A DNA stretch of 64,000 bases from Dugong dugon. Its lineage: Eukaryota; Chordata; Mammalia; Sirenia; Dugongidae. The stretch covers positions 138,720,734 to 138,784,733 of the forward strand of contig CM057462.1 of NCBI GenBank assembly GCA_030035585.1. The letters run 5' to 3'. The position numbers were made by a program, and so were the translations under genes. The notes under the pieces are model-generated. The model saw only the letters and a program-made list of their open reading frames with translations. It made no database searches and had not been told where the DNA came from. Shown here one piece after another: positions 1 to 12,185 of the stretch (positions are counted from its first letter, which is position 1; each line of letters opens with the position of its first letter).

Positions 1-169
1 CAAAAGAGGAAGAGCTGCCAGTAATGTCTTTGTGTTGCTACCAATACTGGTCCTGCTAATTTCTGAATGATTAAATAAATAATTTGATGATAAAAATGCT
101 TGTCATGGCTCATTAAATTGATTTGATACCTCACTAATGGGTCATGACCCACCTTGTGAAGGATACTTA

Positions 170-728
170 ATTAGAAGCTGTTACAGTAATCCGGATGAGA
201 GATGATGGTCCCCAAAGCTGTGGAATTGATTCCGACTCATAGCAACCCGCAGGACAGAGTATAACTGCCATATAGGATTTCCAAGGCTGTGAATCTTTAT
301 GGAAGCAGACTGCCACATCTTTCTCCCTCAGAGTGACTGGTAGGTTTGAACCACTAACCTTTCAGTTAGCAGCTGAGTGCTTTAACCACTGCACCACCAG
401 GGCTCCTTAGTAGCAGTGAGGATGAAAGAAATAGATGCAATATTTGTAAAGTAGAATCAACACGCTCTTAAGATTGTTAGAAGGGAACGGAGAATGAGGA
501 GGTTTCTGGCTTGGGTAACCTATGGTCATTCACTGGATAGGGAGCACTGGAGAAAGACATATTTTGAGGGTGAATGGATTCTGCTTTGAAAATGCTGAAT
601 ACGTGATGCCCAAGGACATCCAGACAGAGATGTCTAGTAAGCAGTTGGAAGTGTGAGTTGGAGTTGAGGCGAGAAATCCGGGCTGGAGGTACAGATTCAT
701 CAGCATATAAGTGGTAATTGAAGTCATG
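170..728 (-). mobile_element. L2 fossil interrupted by the AfroSINE
   Basis: Antisense L2 words flank the AfroSINE: CAGTAATCCGGATGAGAGATG before it, and AGAGATGTCTAGTAAGCAGTT and CATCAGCATATAAGTGGTA after it. A short sense L2 piece follows at about 735-850 (CAGTGGCTTCCCAATTGG, ATCAAGGCCCTACTC). Confidence 0.65.
209..407 (-). mobile_element. AfroSINE
   Basis: Antisense copy: the tail is at 209-260 (GGAATTGATTCCGACTCATAG) and the tRNA-derived head is at 340-407, ending CACCACCAGGGCTCCT. It is inserted in an L2 relic. Confidence 0.9.
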
Positions 729-854
729 GCAGTGTAACTTTCCAGTGGCTTCCCAATTGGAAAATAAATCCAAAGTTCTTACCATGGTCATCAAGGCCCT
801 ACTCGGTCTGGCTTCTGCCAATAACTCTTCCTTCAGTACCAGTAGTTCTTGATC

Positions 855-1180
855 ACCTTAACTGAGGATCTACTATATCTACTATATTAATTCTAAGCAC
901 TTTACATGTGTTAACATTATTTCTACAAAAACAATTTTTTTATGATGAACATGCATTCATGAATTAAAAATAATTAAAATTTTTTTTTATTGTACTTTAG
1001 ATGAAGGTTTACAGAACAAATATTTTCTTATTAAACAGTTAGTAGATGCTATTTTTCATCTCCATTTTACAGATGAGTAAACTACCACAGTGATAAAGTA
1101 ACTTGTATTACACAGCTTGTAAGTGTTAGAGCCAGGATCCAAACTAAGTCAGTCTGGCTCTAGAGGTTACATGCTTAATG
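855..1180 (-). mobile_element. MIR SINE interrupted by an L1 tail
   Basis: Antisense MIR: CTAAGCACTTTACATGTGTT (3' end) at about 880-920, then CATCTCCATTTTACAGATGAG at 1058-1078 and GAGCCAGGATCC near 1130. A short L1 3' tail lies between them at about 979-1047 (TGTACTTTAGATGAAGGTTT), on the minus strand. Confidence 0.7.
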
Positions 1181-1194
1181 TCTGTGCTACACAA

Positions 1195-2264
1195 AAATCT
1201 GGATATATTTTCAAGGTAGAGCTGACAGATCTCGATGGGTTTGATGTTGGGTAAAGGAAAGGACAAGAATCAAGGAAGACTTCTAGGACTTTGTGGTGAG
1301 CAACTGTGTGACATTTATTAAAGTAGAGAAGACTAAGCAGGGGAGAGGGATCAAAAGATCTGCTTAGAGTGTATTAATTTCAAGGTGCCAAATATCCAGC
1401 CAGGTAGAGACATTCAGTAGGAACTCCAGGCCCTTTGATGCCTGACAGAGGACAGCACTGTTTAAACATAAGGCGGAAGCATGAGAACGTAATGTTAGAG
1501 AAGAATTCTGCTGGGGTCAGTGTCTATTAGCCTTTTCACATATTCTTAGTTAAATGTAATTCCCACCTGGGGAACTGAGTGGAATGTTTGCTAATATAAC
1601 AGCAGCAAAATATCCAAGTCAGCCAAGATCCCCCTTTTATCAGTGATCAGTGAGTGAGCAAATCTTTTTAATAAATTACCTCAGATGTCAGGCAGTAACA
1701 CTACGTACCTACAACTCTTAACTTTCTAGGGTTCCATTTATTTTGGGGTTACTCACTTGGAGCTGACTTTCCTATCACCACCCCAGTGCCTCTGCCTCCA
1801 CCGCTGACTTTCGGTCAATGAACCTTGCCTGCAGAACACACAAAATTGCACAATCCCAAACCTGCTCTGATTTACAAAGTACATCCCTAAGATACCTGCC
1901 CCCCACATCCCCCTCCCCGCCCGATGTCAGTATTTAACTTTTTACTTCATATGACCTCAAATGACCCAACCCCTCTAGAAGGGCCTCTAACTTAAGATTC
2001 ACTTCCCTGGTCCTTCGTGAACAAACCTGCCCTGCTGTTTGTGCTGAGCCTGACATTTATTGATCACTTACGATTAGCAAGATTCTGTGCTGAAAATACT
2101 CTATCTTGACTATGTATCCACAGGGGTATATGTTTTCCAATACTCATCAAGCTATAGAGCAACATACCTCAATTTAAAAAAAAAAATCTTAATTTAAGAA
2201 ATTATATTATGCTGCTCAAATGATTTTTTTTTTTTTTTTTGCACTCAAAAAGCTTATAATCTAA
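1195..2264. other. Old L2 remnant then unassigned sequence
   Basis: 1195-1450 looks like a further antisense L2 remnant (GGATATATTTTCAAGGTAGAG, GCCAGGTAGAGACATTCAG). From about 1455 to 2264 I see no gene. There is a weak MIR-like stretch near 2050-2130, and A and T runs near 2180 and 2227-2240. Confidence 0.45.
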
Positions 2265-2520
2265 AGAAGACACAGTACTGAATTATAGCAGGCAACACTG
2301 AAGTGCCAAGTGAGTCATCCCAAAATAAATGTTATAGGGATTGGATTGTAAAGGAAAATCTCAGAGATGAGATTTGAGTTGAGCATTCAGAGTTTAGTAG
2401 AATATGAAGAAGCAAAAGAGAGAAGGGAGGATTCCTTGCAAAGGAAGTAGTAGGTGCAGATGTAGGGAAAGATGCAAAGGTGCAGATGAAGGAATTAAAA
2501 GATAGTTTGAAAGACAGTGA
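2265..2520 (-). mobile_element. L2 fossil
   Basis: Antisense L2 body: AGATGAGATTTGAGTTGAGC and TGCAAAGGTGCAGATG follow the usual L2 order. Low identity. Confidence 0.5.
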
Positions 2521-2539
2521 GTAGACCAGCCTGGCTTTA

Positions 2540-2896
2540 TTTTTTTTTTTTCTTTAATAAACTTTATTTTTTAGAGCAGTTTACAGAAAACTGCTTACAG
2601 AAAAAAGTTGCAAAAAGTACAGAGAGTTCCCAAGTACCTTCTCTCTCCCCCTTGCACGCTGTTTCTTCTTTTATTAACATCTTGCATTTGTATGGTACAT
2701 TTGTTATGATTGATGAACCAGTGTTGATACATTACTAACTAAAATCCATAGTTTATATTAGGGTTCACTCTTTGTGTTGTATAATCCTATGGATTTTGAC
2801 AGATGTGTCATGTGTTCACCATTATATACAAACTAATTTTACTGCCCTTAAAATGCCGTGCTTTATCGTGATTGCTGTCGATAAGTAGTATGCCTT
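2540..2896 (-). mobile_element. Old L1 3' UTR fragment
   Basis: On the minus strand this is an old L1 3' end. On the plus strand it starts with a T run and reads AATAAACTTTATTTTTTAGAG, AACATCTTGCATTTG and ATCCTATGGATTTTGACA. The insertion at 2914 interrupts it. Confidence 0.6.
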
Positions 2897-2913
2897 TAAA
2901 AAGTTGAATTGGC

Positions 2914-3249
2914 TGTTAACCCAGAGATGAAACCATTCCCAAAGCCCACTCTTCAAAGATTAGACAGGACTATAAAACAAATAATAAAATACATGAGGAA
3001 TGTGCTTCTTAGTTCAATCAGATATAGGAGACCAAATGGGCAGCTCCTGTCCAAAAGTAGAATGAGAGACAGGAAGGGACAGGAACTGGTCAAATGGACA
3101 CAGGGAACCAGGGGTGGAAAGGGCGAATATGCTGTCACATTGTGGGGATTGCAACTAATGTCACAAACCAATATGTGTATAAATTTTTGTATGAGAAATT
3201 AACTTGAGCTGTAAACTTTTACCTAAAGCACAATTAAAAAAAAAAAAAA
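2914..3249 (+). mobile_element. 5'-truncated L1 3' end with target duplication
   Basis: This is about 335 bp of L1 3' UTR ending GTAAACTTTTACC...CACAATT and an A run. It is flanked by AAAAAGTTGAATTGGC (2898-2913) and AAAAAGTTAAATTGGC (3245-3260), a 16-bp duplication with one change. This is a typical short L1 insertion. Confidence 0.85.
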
Positions 3250-3319
3250 GTTAAATTGGCAAAAGTTGTGTGATAGACATATTTACAACAATGACAAAAA
3301 AAAAAAAAAAAAAGACTAG

Positions 3320-4157
3320 CTGCTGAGGCTGCTTATGTAAACCAAATACTTCATGGGATTTGGTTCGTTGGTTTGGAAGGTTAGGGTCATAGTTTCATGG
3401 GATATCCCAATTAATTGGCCTAATAATGTGTTTAGTGTTTCTGTTCTACCTCCTAGTTCGTTGTGTACTGCCTAGGGTCTTAAAAGCTTGCAAGTGGCCA
3501 TCTAAGGCACAACAATTGGTCTCTAGTCACTTGGAGCAACAGAGGAAGAAGGACAGCCAGGTATAGGAGGAGGATATGGGATGTGTGGCTAATTGCCTCC
3601 ATGAACAACTGCCACCTTTGCCATGAGACCAGAAGAACTGGATGGTGCCTGGCTACCACTACTGAATATTTTGATCAAAGATTCCATGGAAGAATCCTAA
3701 TCAAAAGGGGGAAAATGCAGACCAGAATTTCAAATTCTCATAGATTCTAGGCTTTCTGGAGTCATGGAGGGTTGATGAATCCCTGAAACTATTGTCCTGA
3801 GATAATCTTCAAAACCTTAAACCAAAAATATCCCCTGAAGTCATCTTAAAACAGAACAATAGTTTAGCTTAACTCATAAAAAAAAGGTCTGCCTTGAGCA
3901 TTATGCCCTTTTTAAGAACTATCTATGGTATCAAATTGACAACAGCAGCTTGAAAGATTAGATAAGAACCTTATAGGGCATGAAATTATGTTAATTAGGA
4001 GGAACAACTTAGAAAATGAGAGTGAGAATGGTTGCACAACTCGAAGAATGTAATCAATATCACTAAATTGTACATGTAGAAACTGTCAAATTTGTGTATG
4101 TTTTGCTGTATATATTCTCAACAACAAAAGATAAATAAAATTTAGGAAAAAAAAAAG
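3320..4157 (+). mobile_element. Old L1 3' UTR
   Basis: L1 tail sequence with CTTAAAAGCTTGCAAGTGGCC and AAGAACTGGATGGTGCC, ending AATCAATATCACTAAATTGT...TATATTCTCAACAAC and an A run at about 4147-4156. This is the second type of L1 3' end, the one found as the middle module of the mosaic UTR at 37003-37120. Confidence 0.7.
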
Positions 4158-4278
4158 GGATTGCAGCCTTGGAAACCCTATGGGGCACTTCTACTCTGTC
4201 ATATAGTGTTACTATGAGTATAGGGTTGCTATGGGTCGGAATCCACTTGATGGCAATGGGTTGTTGATTGTTGAATAA
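4158..4278 (+). mobile_element. AfroSINE, 3' part
   Basis: Tail half only: GGAAACCCTATGGGGCACTT ... GGTCGGAATCCACTTGATGG. It follows directly on the L1 A tail. Confidence 0.85.
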
Positions 4279-4284
4279 TATATG

Positions 4285-5460
4285 ATGTGGAGTATGTTTT
4301 TATATACTTATTTGTTACCTGTATATCTTCTTTAGTGAAGAGTCTGTTCAGATCCTTTTGCCTATTTTGGGAGGTTTCTACCGACTTAGCTTCAAGATCA
4401 CTTATTCTTTTCTCGCCTGTGTCTAGTCTACTACTAAGCTCATCAAAGGCATTCTTTATTTATATTACAGTGTTTTTTTATTTCTAGCATCTTTTTAAAT
4501 TTTTCTTACATTCTCCATCTCTGTGCTTATATCACCCATCTTGCAAGTTATCCACCTTTTCCAGAAGAGTCCTTAACATATTAATCATAATTATTTTAAA
4601 TGGCCTGTTTGATAATTCTAAAATCGCTGTCATATCTATGTCTGTTTCCAGTGCTTACCCTGTCTCTTCAGACTGTGTTTTTTGCATTTTGGCAGGCCTT
4701 GTAATTTTTTGTTGAAAGCCAGACATGATTTATTGGGTAAAAGGAACTGGGGTTCTTTTCACTGTAATCCCCATATTGATGGTGATATAATGGTAAAGTG
4801 TTGGAGAAGAGGAAGTATTCTATAATCTTGTGGTTAGGTTTTAGTCTTTTAGTAAGCCTGTACCCCTGGGTTGTGACCTTCACAAGTGCTTCTCAGCTTT
4901 TTTTTTTTTTTAACCCTTGAAGGGAGGATTTTTCTCCAGACTTTACATTGAGAATGTACTAGGACTCTTGGAAGTAAAACTCATGAAAGTGTGGGGTCCC
5001 TTCCCAAGACTAAGACTCCAGGAATTTTTATCTCTCAAGTTAGTCCATGATCACTGTCCAAGAACTAGTCAATTCTCTCTTAATTGTTCCTATCTAATGC
5101 AGTGTCCAGCAGCTGTGGTTTCTGCTCCGGTAAGTGGTAATTCTCTGTATCTATCTTCTCTCCAGTTTTTGGGGTGGCAGTTTGCCTTTCAGCTTCTCTG
5201 GTAGATCTAAGGAGAGTTGTTGGATTTCAGTTTTTAAACTTTTTTTCTTGTTTAAAGATGTGAGTGATGACTTCCAAGCTCTTTACTTGCTGGATTGGAA
5301 CCTGGAATCCTGCCTTTGTTTTGAAGAGAAATCCCAATGTTTTGAGGCTATTGAGAGGGAGTCAGTTGTTCGAGACTCTTCTTTTCCAGGATAAGGAGTT
5401 TAGAAAGCATTGTGTGGCAGCAAGGAGATATCAAGAGTGGTTGAGCAGAAGGAGAGTGCA
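4285..5460 (-). mobile_element. Old antisense L1: ORF1 start and 5' UTR
   Basis: Antisense ORF1 coiled-coil region near 4330-4560, then leader sequence to about 5460. The leader matches the one at 23440-24210 in order and wording (AATTTTTTGTTGAAAG, GATTTATTGGGTAAAAG, GGTAATTCTCTGTATCT). The overlapping open frames at 4917-5725 are chance frames in this relic. Confidence 0.75.
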
Positions 5461-5689
5461 ATTTGTGTGTTTTTTTTTTTTGTTGTTTGTTTTGTTCTTT
5501 AAAGAAAACCAATCCTCCCTACATTCCACCCCAGAGTTATTGGCTTATGTGATTCACAGTTTAAGGCAGACTGACTTCCGGAGTATAGGAGAAAGAAAAA
5601 TGTCCCAGCTCTGGGTATTTATCTTTTCATGCAGCCATGGCCATGTTTTCAATTCACCCCAGACCTCTTCTACCTTTTCTCTGAGCCCT

Positions 5690-7130
5690 CTTCCAGCTAT
5701 ATCTTCACATTTTCTATTGGCTTGACTTTTCCACACATCTTTAAAATGTGCAGGGACAGTGTCAAAGGCCCTTCAGCCTTATCTGCTATTCTAACTGCCT
5801 TTGCCAAGGCATTTCTGGAGACAGAAAAGAAATCAATCCCTCAGTCCTGATTTTCTTTAACCATTTTGCTACACTGTATATTGTTGATCACACCTTCCTT
5901 AAAACACTCTCCTCCGTTGGATCGGTTAAATTCATGACCTGGTTCTCCCATATTTCTCTGAGTGGATTTCTTTGTCTCTCACTCATTTTCCTAATACTCT
6001 AGCATCCTCTAAGTAAATAATTCCTCAAGGCTCTGTCATCACCTCTTCTTCCTCTATACTTTCCACCAGTAAATCTTATCCATGGCTACATCTTCAACTA
6101 TCTTCTCTGTGCAGATGGTTCTAAAAATAGATCTTCAAATAACTGATGTTGTTTTCTGCTCACTTGCCCTTCCAGGAATTCAGTGTCAACATGTCCCAAA
6201 ACAAACCCATTGCCTTTCCTTAGGTAGCCCTTCCTGGTGACTTCTCTGTTTCTGTTAATAAGCATCATCATTTTCTAAGCATTTACTCCTGAAAAACTTG
6301 AAGTCTGTAAATCCTTCCCTACGCTTCTTACCAGTCTTTTCCAGCCAGTTAACAGGCTGTCTTATCTCTCACATGTTCTTTTCTAATCTATATTATTATT
6401 TCTATTGTTCGCTATTCACTTTGGTCAAGCCCTCATCCTCTCTTATATTAAAAAAAAAAAAAAAAAAAATCCCGTTGCCATTGAGTAGATTCTGATTCAT
6501 AGTGACCCTCTAGGACAGTAGAACCACCCCATAGGGTTTTCAAGGAGCGGCTGGTGGATTCAAATTGCCAACTTTTTGGTTAGCAGTCGAGCTCTTAACC
6601 ACTGCATCACCAGGGCTCCCCCTCTCATATGAACTGTCTAAAATTTCCATTCTTTAGGAAGCTCGCTTGAATCCATCCTATATACTGCTGCCAAAATAGT
6701 CTTCTTAAGACTTTGTGTTACACCTCTACTCAAAATCCTTCAGTGGTCCCCATTCACTTAAATAAATAAATTCAAATACCTTCTCTGAATCCAATCTACC
6801 TCTCGAGGTTTAAAGCTTACTACTCGTTTTCCAGATCCTATGATCCAGACAAACTGAACTCCTTGAGCTTCCTCAACATTTCTCACATGTTTCTATCCTA
6901 TGTTTTTGCTTACAATGTCCTCCATGATTAGATACTCATTCCAACTGAAATCCTACCCATCCAACAAGGTCCAGGTCAATTCAATTCACACCAGCCAAAA
7001 ATGTAGGAAAGAGGCCTTTACAAGAGATTGGATGACTCTACATGTACTTTTTGTACCCTAAAGTACCTAGCGTAGTGCCTAGTGCAAAGTAGACAGTCAA
7101 TTCATGAATGTGGAAGTGTTATCTGTATGA
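5690..7130 (+). mobile_element. Long L2 fragment with reverse transcriptase end
   Basis: Sense L2. CTCAAGGCTCTGTCATCACC and TTCAACTATCTTCTCTGTGC (about 6025-6115) come from the end of its reverse transcriptase. CCTTCAGTGGTCCCC, AATCCTACCCATCCAAC and GTGCCTAGTGCAAAG (to 7100) come from its tail. It is decayed throughout, with no open frame of note. An AfroSINE sits within it. Confidence 0.7.
6450..6619 (-). mobile_element. AfroSINE
   Basis: Antisense copy with an A-run tail boundary at 6451-6469, GTTGCCATTGAGTAGATTC, and the head end CATCACCAGGGCTCCC. It is inserted in the L2 at 5690-7130. Confidence 0.9.
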
Positions 7131-7167
7131 AAGTATAGCTACTTTTATGTCTGCACTTAACTGTTAA

Positions 7168-7224
7168 ACCAAAAACCAAAAACAAACCTGTTGCCGTTGA
7201 GTCAATTCCAACTGATAGTGTCTC
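7168..7224 (-). mobile_element. AfroSINE tail fragment
   Basis: Only the tail (CTGTTGCCGTTGAGTCAATTC) is present. It is cut off next to the L1 insertion that follows. Confidence 0.75.
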
Positions 7225-7237
7225 TTTTTATAGAAAA

Positions 7238-8090
7238 ATATTTTTAATCTTTAACTACGGTGAAGGGTAAGACAGTACACAAAACTGGGGAAGCCAGCAC
7301 AACTTGTACAAGGCAAGGTCATGGAAGCTCCATAGACACATAGAAACTCCCTGAGGGACTGAACTGCTGGGCTGAGGGGTGTGGGGACCATGGTCTCAGG
7401 GAACATCTAGCTCAATTTGGTATAACATAGTTTATAAAGAGTATGTTCTACATTCTACCTTGGTGAGTAGCATCTGGGGTCTAAAAAGCCTGTGAGCAGC
7501 CATCTGAGATACTTCACTGGTCTCACCCCTTCAGGAGCAAGGGAGAACGAAGAAAACAAGATACAAGAGAAAGATTAGTCCAAAGGACTAACGGACCACA
7601 GCTACCACAGCCTCCACCAGACTGAGTCCAGCACAACTAGATGATGCCCAGCTACCACCACTGATGGCTCTGAAAGGGATCACAACAGAGGGTCACAGAC
7701 AGAGCTGGAGAAAAATATAGAAAAACATTCTAGCTCACAAAAAAATACCAGACTTACTGGCCTGAGAGAGACCGAAGAAATCCTGAGAGCATGGCCCCCG
7801 GACACCCTTTTAGCTCAGTAATGAACTCACTCCCGAGGGTCACCCTTCAGCCATAGATTAAACAGGCCCATAAAACAAAACAAGACTAATGGGACACAAC
7901 AGCCCAGGGACAAGGACTAGAAGGCAGAAGGGGACAGGAAAGCTGGTTAATAGGGAACTCAAGGTTGAGAAGAGAGAGTGTTGACATGTTGTGGGGTTGA
8001 TAACCAATGTCATAAAACAACGTGAGTACTAACTGTTTAATGAGAAACTATTTGTTCTGTAAACCTTCATCTAAAGTACAATAAAAAATT
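7238..8090 (+). mobile_element. 5'-truncated L1 3' UTR
   Basis: L1 3' UTR of the same broad family as 36073-37254: GAAGGGTAAGACAGTACACA ... CTGTAAACCTTCATCTAAAG, AATAAAAAA. It lacks the middle module of the mosaic. The flanks share an A/T-rich word (AAAATATTTTTAATC near 7225; AAATTTTTTTAATTA near 8086), a possible target duplication. Confidence 0.8.
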
Positions 8091-8429
8091 TTTTTAATTA
8101 TTTTTAATTTGTGAATACATGCTCATCATAAAAAAAATGGAATATTTGACAAAAAGCTAAAGGCTTCTTGACCATCTTCAATCTAATTCTTCACACAGGT
8201 AACCATTGTGAGCAAGCATTGTGTCCTGTGTATCTTTCCAGAGCTATTTCTGTGTATTCGTGTACATACATACATACCTGAGAAATAAATAGTTATGTTC
8301 ATAAATGGTGGATCAACATATATTCTGTGAGTAGAATGCTAAACTTTCAATTTCAAAACTAATTTTCATATGCGTATAAAATGTTCAATATCAGTGTCAT
8401 TCCTTTTAATCATTTTAAGTATGTAGGTA

Positions 8430-8850
8430 TACCTAATACACATTTACTTTGCCTGGCACTCTTCTAAGTGCTTCAAGTAAATTATTTAATTCTTACAACC
8501 ATACTTTTGTTGTTGCTGCTATTGTTAGCTGCCATGGAGTTGGTTCCACGCACAAAGGAATGAAACGCTATGTAGTCCTGCACCAACCTATGATCTGTTG
8601 CAGATGAGATCATTGTGATCCATAGGGTTTTCACTGGCTGATTTTTTCAGAAGTAGACCACCAGGCCTTATTCCTAGTCCATCATAGATACTATCATTAT
8701 CCTCCTTTTATATATGAGGAATTATAGCCTCCACAATGTTTGGTAACTTACCTAGGGTTACCCTGCCAGCTAATAAGTGGAAGGGCTGGGATTCTTACTA
8801 GCTGGTTCCAGAATCTTTCACCTAAACTCTCCACTCTGTTGTCCATTATC
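8430..8850 (-). mobile_element. MIR SINE split by an AfroSINE-type copy
   Basis: Antisense MIR: CCTGGCACTCTTCTAAGTGC before the insert and GGAATTATAGCCTCCACAAT...CTGGGATTC after it. The insert (about 8510-8672, minus) reads GCTGCCATGGAGTTGGTTCC and CATAGGGTTTTCACTGGCTG. Confidence 0.7.
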
Positions 8851-9114
8851 TCTGTCAACTTGGATGGGAAGCTGTTAACTGTGCATATTCATGTTAAATA
8901 AGTCAATGCTTGTAACTATATCCTCATGTTCCTCCTCCAGCATGGTGGTGAGTGCTCCATCCCTGGGTTCAGGCCTCCCAGACTGCTCACACTCTTCGGA
9001 TGACTGCTTGGGAGTGGTGCCTATCAGAGTACTCAGTTCACCGAGTTGAGAAAGAGAGAAGATAGAGACCAAAGTAAATAACTGCTTGTTTACATTCATC
9101 CTTCCCACCAGTCT

Positions 9115-9222
9115 AACCGCCATGAGAGCAAGGCCCATATCTCTCTTACTTTCCATTACATCCCTCATGCCTGTCACATAGAAAGCAGGCAACAATATGT
9201 GCTGAAATGAAATGAATTTATA
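9115..9222 (+). mobile_element. L2 3' end
   Basis: Sense L2 tail: GAGAGCAAGGCCCATATC ... GCCTGTCACATAGAAAGCAG. A second weak L2 tail lies at about 9790-9900, ending TTATTGAGTGAATCAATGAA. Confidence 0.6.
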
Positions 9223-10389
9223 TAGTTGACCAGAGGCACTCCAGAGTCAGTCTGTACCTCATTCCAACAGTTGAGAGATAGATGTGGAAGCTATGAAGGG
9301 AAGCAAGGACTGAAGACTGAAGGCTACACTGGATTTATATATGTTTAATCCTTTTTTTTCTCTTATTTTTATCAAAGGCATGCATATGGTAGAAAGATAA
9401 AATAGAAGGGTTTGTAACGAAAAGCAACAATCCCCTGTCCCACACCTCCCACTGCCATTTCCTTTCCCAAGGACAATCACTTGAAATACTTTCTATTTTT
9501 AGTTCTTCTGGTGGTTAGCTCCATATCTTTAAATAATATGTTATATCGTTGCTTTCTTAATTACAAATTTTAGACATATTCATTTTGTCTCTCCACTAAG
9601 AAATATGAGGTTTATGAGCCTGTCCTTTGAAAGATGGATATAGGCCCAGGGTGCTTCTTGTGCTTATACTGCTTCTTGTGTAAGGACCACTAGAGACTTT
9701 TGTGTCAAACTATGCTAAAGTAATCATCACATTATCTGAGATCATCCATCTTGTTGTTGGTTCCGTCTCACGAGCATTGTGAGCAACTTGAAGACAACAG
9801 TCCTATCTCCTTCAATTTGTGTCCTCTTGACCTATTACAGTGCCTTCCAGCTAGCAGGCAGATCTACTACAAGTGTTTATTGAGTGAATCAATGAATGAA
9901 TGACTGTGGTTGATAAATGGGTACTGAAAAGCTGATGAGTCATAAAATAAGTGAAGCTCTTAGTGACTGATCATCCAAGATGAAAATGAACAACCAGTTT
10001 CAAGGTTGACTGACCAAATCTTCCCGCCACCCTAAAGAGGCAAAACTTGGTGTGATCAAGCACCGCCTGCACCAAGCACGGATAGCCTTCATCCCCAGGG
10101 AGGGGGAATATTATCATAGTTTCCAAATAAATAAGTATATAAGCTGTTTAGATATTAGTTATCATTACTGTCTAGAACTAATTTTGAGGAATATGAAGTT
10201 ATAGTTGGTATATTATTTTATTGCTATTTGAATTCACTGATCTTTTCAAAAAGGAGTTGGAAATTGGAGTCATTCATTTATTTCACTTTCAACAAATAGT
10301 TCAAAATACTGTAATTTTAGGCTACTTTAATTATATTACGTCCCATGGTCTGAAATCAGGACCTAAATATTACATACCCATTAGCTATT
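9223..10389. other. Unassigned intergenic sequence
   Basis: No gene seen. It holds the weak L2 tail near 9790-9900 and otherwise A/T-rich sequence without recognised repeats. Confidence 0.4.
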
Positions 10390-10479
10390 TTTAAAAGTAC
10401 CTGCAGTTTTCTCTCCAAACTTGATCTTTTCATTTATTTTATATCTCAGTAAGTGGCATCTCCATTGACTAAGTAACCC

Positions 10480-10745
10480 AAGCCAAAACTTGTTTTCTTG
10501 TCTTGTCCTTTGTCCCCTACATATACTCTGTGACCAAGTTTTGTAGGTTCTATTTTTTAAATGTCCCTTGAATGTGTTTCCTCCACCACCCCCACTGTAA
10601 CTCCCTTAATTCAGTCATTTTCTCATCTTTTTTCCAAGGTCTTTGTTGTAAGCTCCTGCTTCACTCTTTCTCCTCACCTAACATTCCCTCTGCCACATGC
10701 CACTAGAGTGGTCTTTCTAAAACACAAGTCTCATATTTCTTAAAC
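10480..10745 (+). mobile_element. L2 fragment
   Basis: Sense L2 words: TCATCTTTTTTCCAAGG, CCCTCTGCCACATGCCAC and GTGGTCTTTCTAAAACAC. From 10746 to 11171 nothing is recognised. Confidence 0.55.
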
Positions 10746-11171
10746 CTGTCTAGGGTGTTTGATGATGAAGATCTCCCTTAGCCTGGATTGCCTTCCACTT
10801 CTTTTCCCTTATTCTCTCATTGGGCCAGGCTATCCTAGACCTTAACATTAGTTTGATTATTGGTCCTGATTTGCCCAACATAACCCCAATTTAACTGGTC
10901 TAAGAATACTTACTGATTGTAACGCTTCGGTCAAAAGTTCTCCAGGCTGGAAAATAAATTACATAAAGTTACCCCACTTAAGATAGATCTTTTGCAGACT
11001 TCTGCCTTTGCTGCTATAGCTAGGCAAAGGAGAGTCAGGTGGAAGACAGCGCTAAAAGTCAGGAAGGACAGTTGTATCATGTCCTTCTGGCAATTCCTGA
11101 TGCACCTCAGTGGCCAAGGGATACAGAGATAGATTTAAGAGAGATGGTTGAGAAGAGCTAGGTAACTACAG

Positions 11172-11375
11172 GAGTCTCTGGGTGATGCAAATGGTTAAGG
11201 GCTTGACTACTAGCTGAAAGATTGCTGGTTCGAACCATAGAGACACCTCAGAAGACAGGCCTGGTAATCTGCTTCTGAAAGGTCATAGCCTTGAAAACCC
11301 TATGGAGCACAGTTCTACTCTGCACATGTGGGGTCACCATGAGGTGGAATCAACACGATGGCAACTAACTACAAG
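11172..11375 (+). mobile_element. AfroSINE variant
   Basis: Head: GGAGTCTCTGGGTGATGCAAA. Middle: ACCTCAGAAGACAGGCCTGG. Tail: GGTGGAATCAACACGATGGC. The longer middle part marks the second AfroSINE type, also seen at 13558, 57407 and 60497. Confidence 0.85.
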
Positions 11376-11455
11376 AATAAAAACAGGTCACTGCAAAGTT
11401 GATGTTCAGGATAGAACGTCAGTTCTTAGTGGTAAATGAAGGGCTAGGCAAAGAA

Positions 11456-11615
11456 AGGAGCCCTGGTGGTACAGTGGTTAAGCGCTTGGCTGCTAACCAA
11501 AAGGTTAGCAGTTTGAATCCACCAGTCGCTCCTTGGAAACTCTATGGGGCAGTCTACTCTGTCCTATAGGGTTTCTATGACTAGGAATCGACTCAACGGC
11601 AATGGTTTTTTAGGC
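11456..11615 (+). mobile_element. AfroSINE
   Basis: Full copy of the short type: AGGAGCCCTGGTGGTACAGT ... AATCGACTCAACGGCAATGG. Confidence 0.92.
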
Positions 11616-11769
11616 AAGGAAAATGAAGCACAAGTACAGGAGTGCAGGTAATGCTATAATTCAGGGGGTCGCCAGGACCTTGTTCTATTCTTGGGCATAC
11701 CAGGAATACTCAGGCTATTCACACAAGACTCAGTTCCACAATGGTGTTGAGGCTTCTAATATATTATTA

Positions 11770-11990
11770 GGGCACATTGAAGAAACACCAGCATGAGATT
11801 TGTGTTTTAGAAAAACTGCTCTTATGGCATGTGGCAGAGGGATCGTTGCATAGCAGGGAAGACTGAAGCAGGAAGCTATTGCAAAGGCCTTGGAAAAAGA
11901 TCCCAGTTAACTGGTTCTGGAACAAGAGTGAGTGTAGCTCTAGGGAGCAAGAAACAGCATACTCAGAGGTGCTCTTAATTCTATGAAATA
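11770..11990 (-). mobile_element. L2 fragment
   Basis: Antisense of the same L2 segment as 10680-10740 (GTGTTTTAGAAAAACTGC, GGCATGTGGCAGAGGG). Confidence 0.5.
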
Positions 11991-12185
11991 CAGGGCTGTT
12001 GAAGCATGCGGAAATATAAATTTTTAACTTCACCACCATAGAAAGTAATTATTTACATTGTCTTAAAATATACCAGTGTATCCATACAAGCTAAACTGTT
12101 CCTAAGAAGTTGCACTAAAAAGTAAAAACATTATCTGAGCGAAGTCTGACTCAGAAAAATGAAGATAATTGTTTCGATCTTTAAA

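Noticed and set aside
5264..5725. 153-codon plus-strand open frame
   Set aside because: It spans an antisense L1 leader and sequence next to an L2. No domain was recognised and overlapping frames exist on both strands.
11456..11540. tRNA-like sequence with A and B box resemblance
   Set aside because: This is the tRNA-derived head of an AfroSINE, not a tRNA gene. It has no acceptor stem pairing and a SINE body follows.
10680..11835. About 60-bp inverted similarity between 10680-10740 and 11785-11845
   Set aside because: Both are copies of the same L2 segment in opposite orientation, so no special inverted structure is needed.
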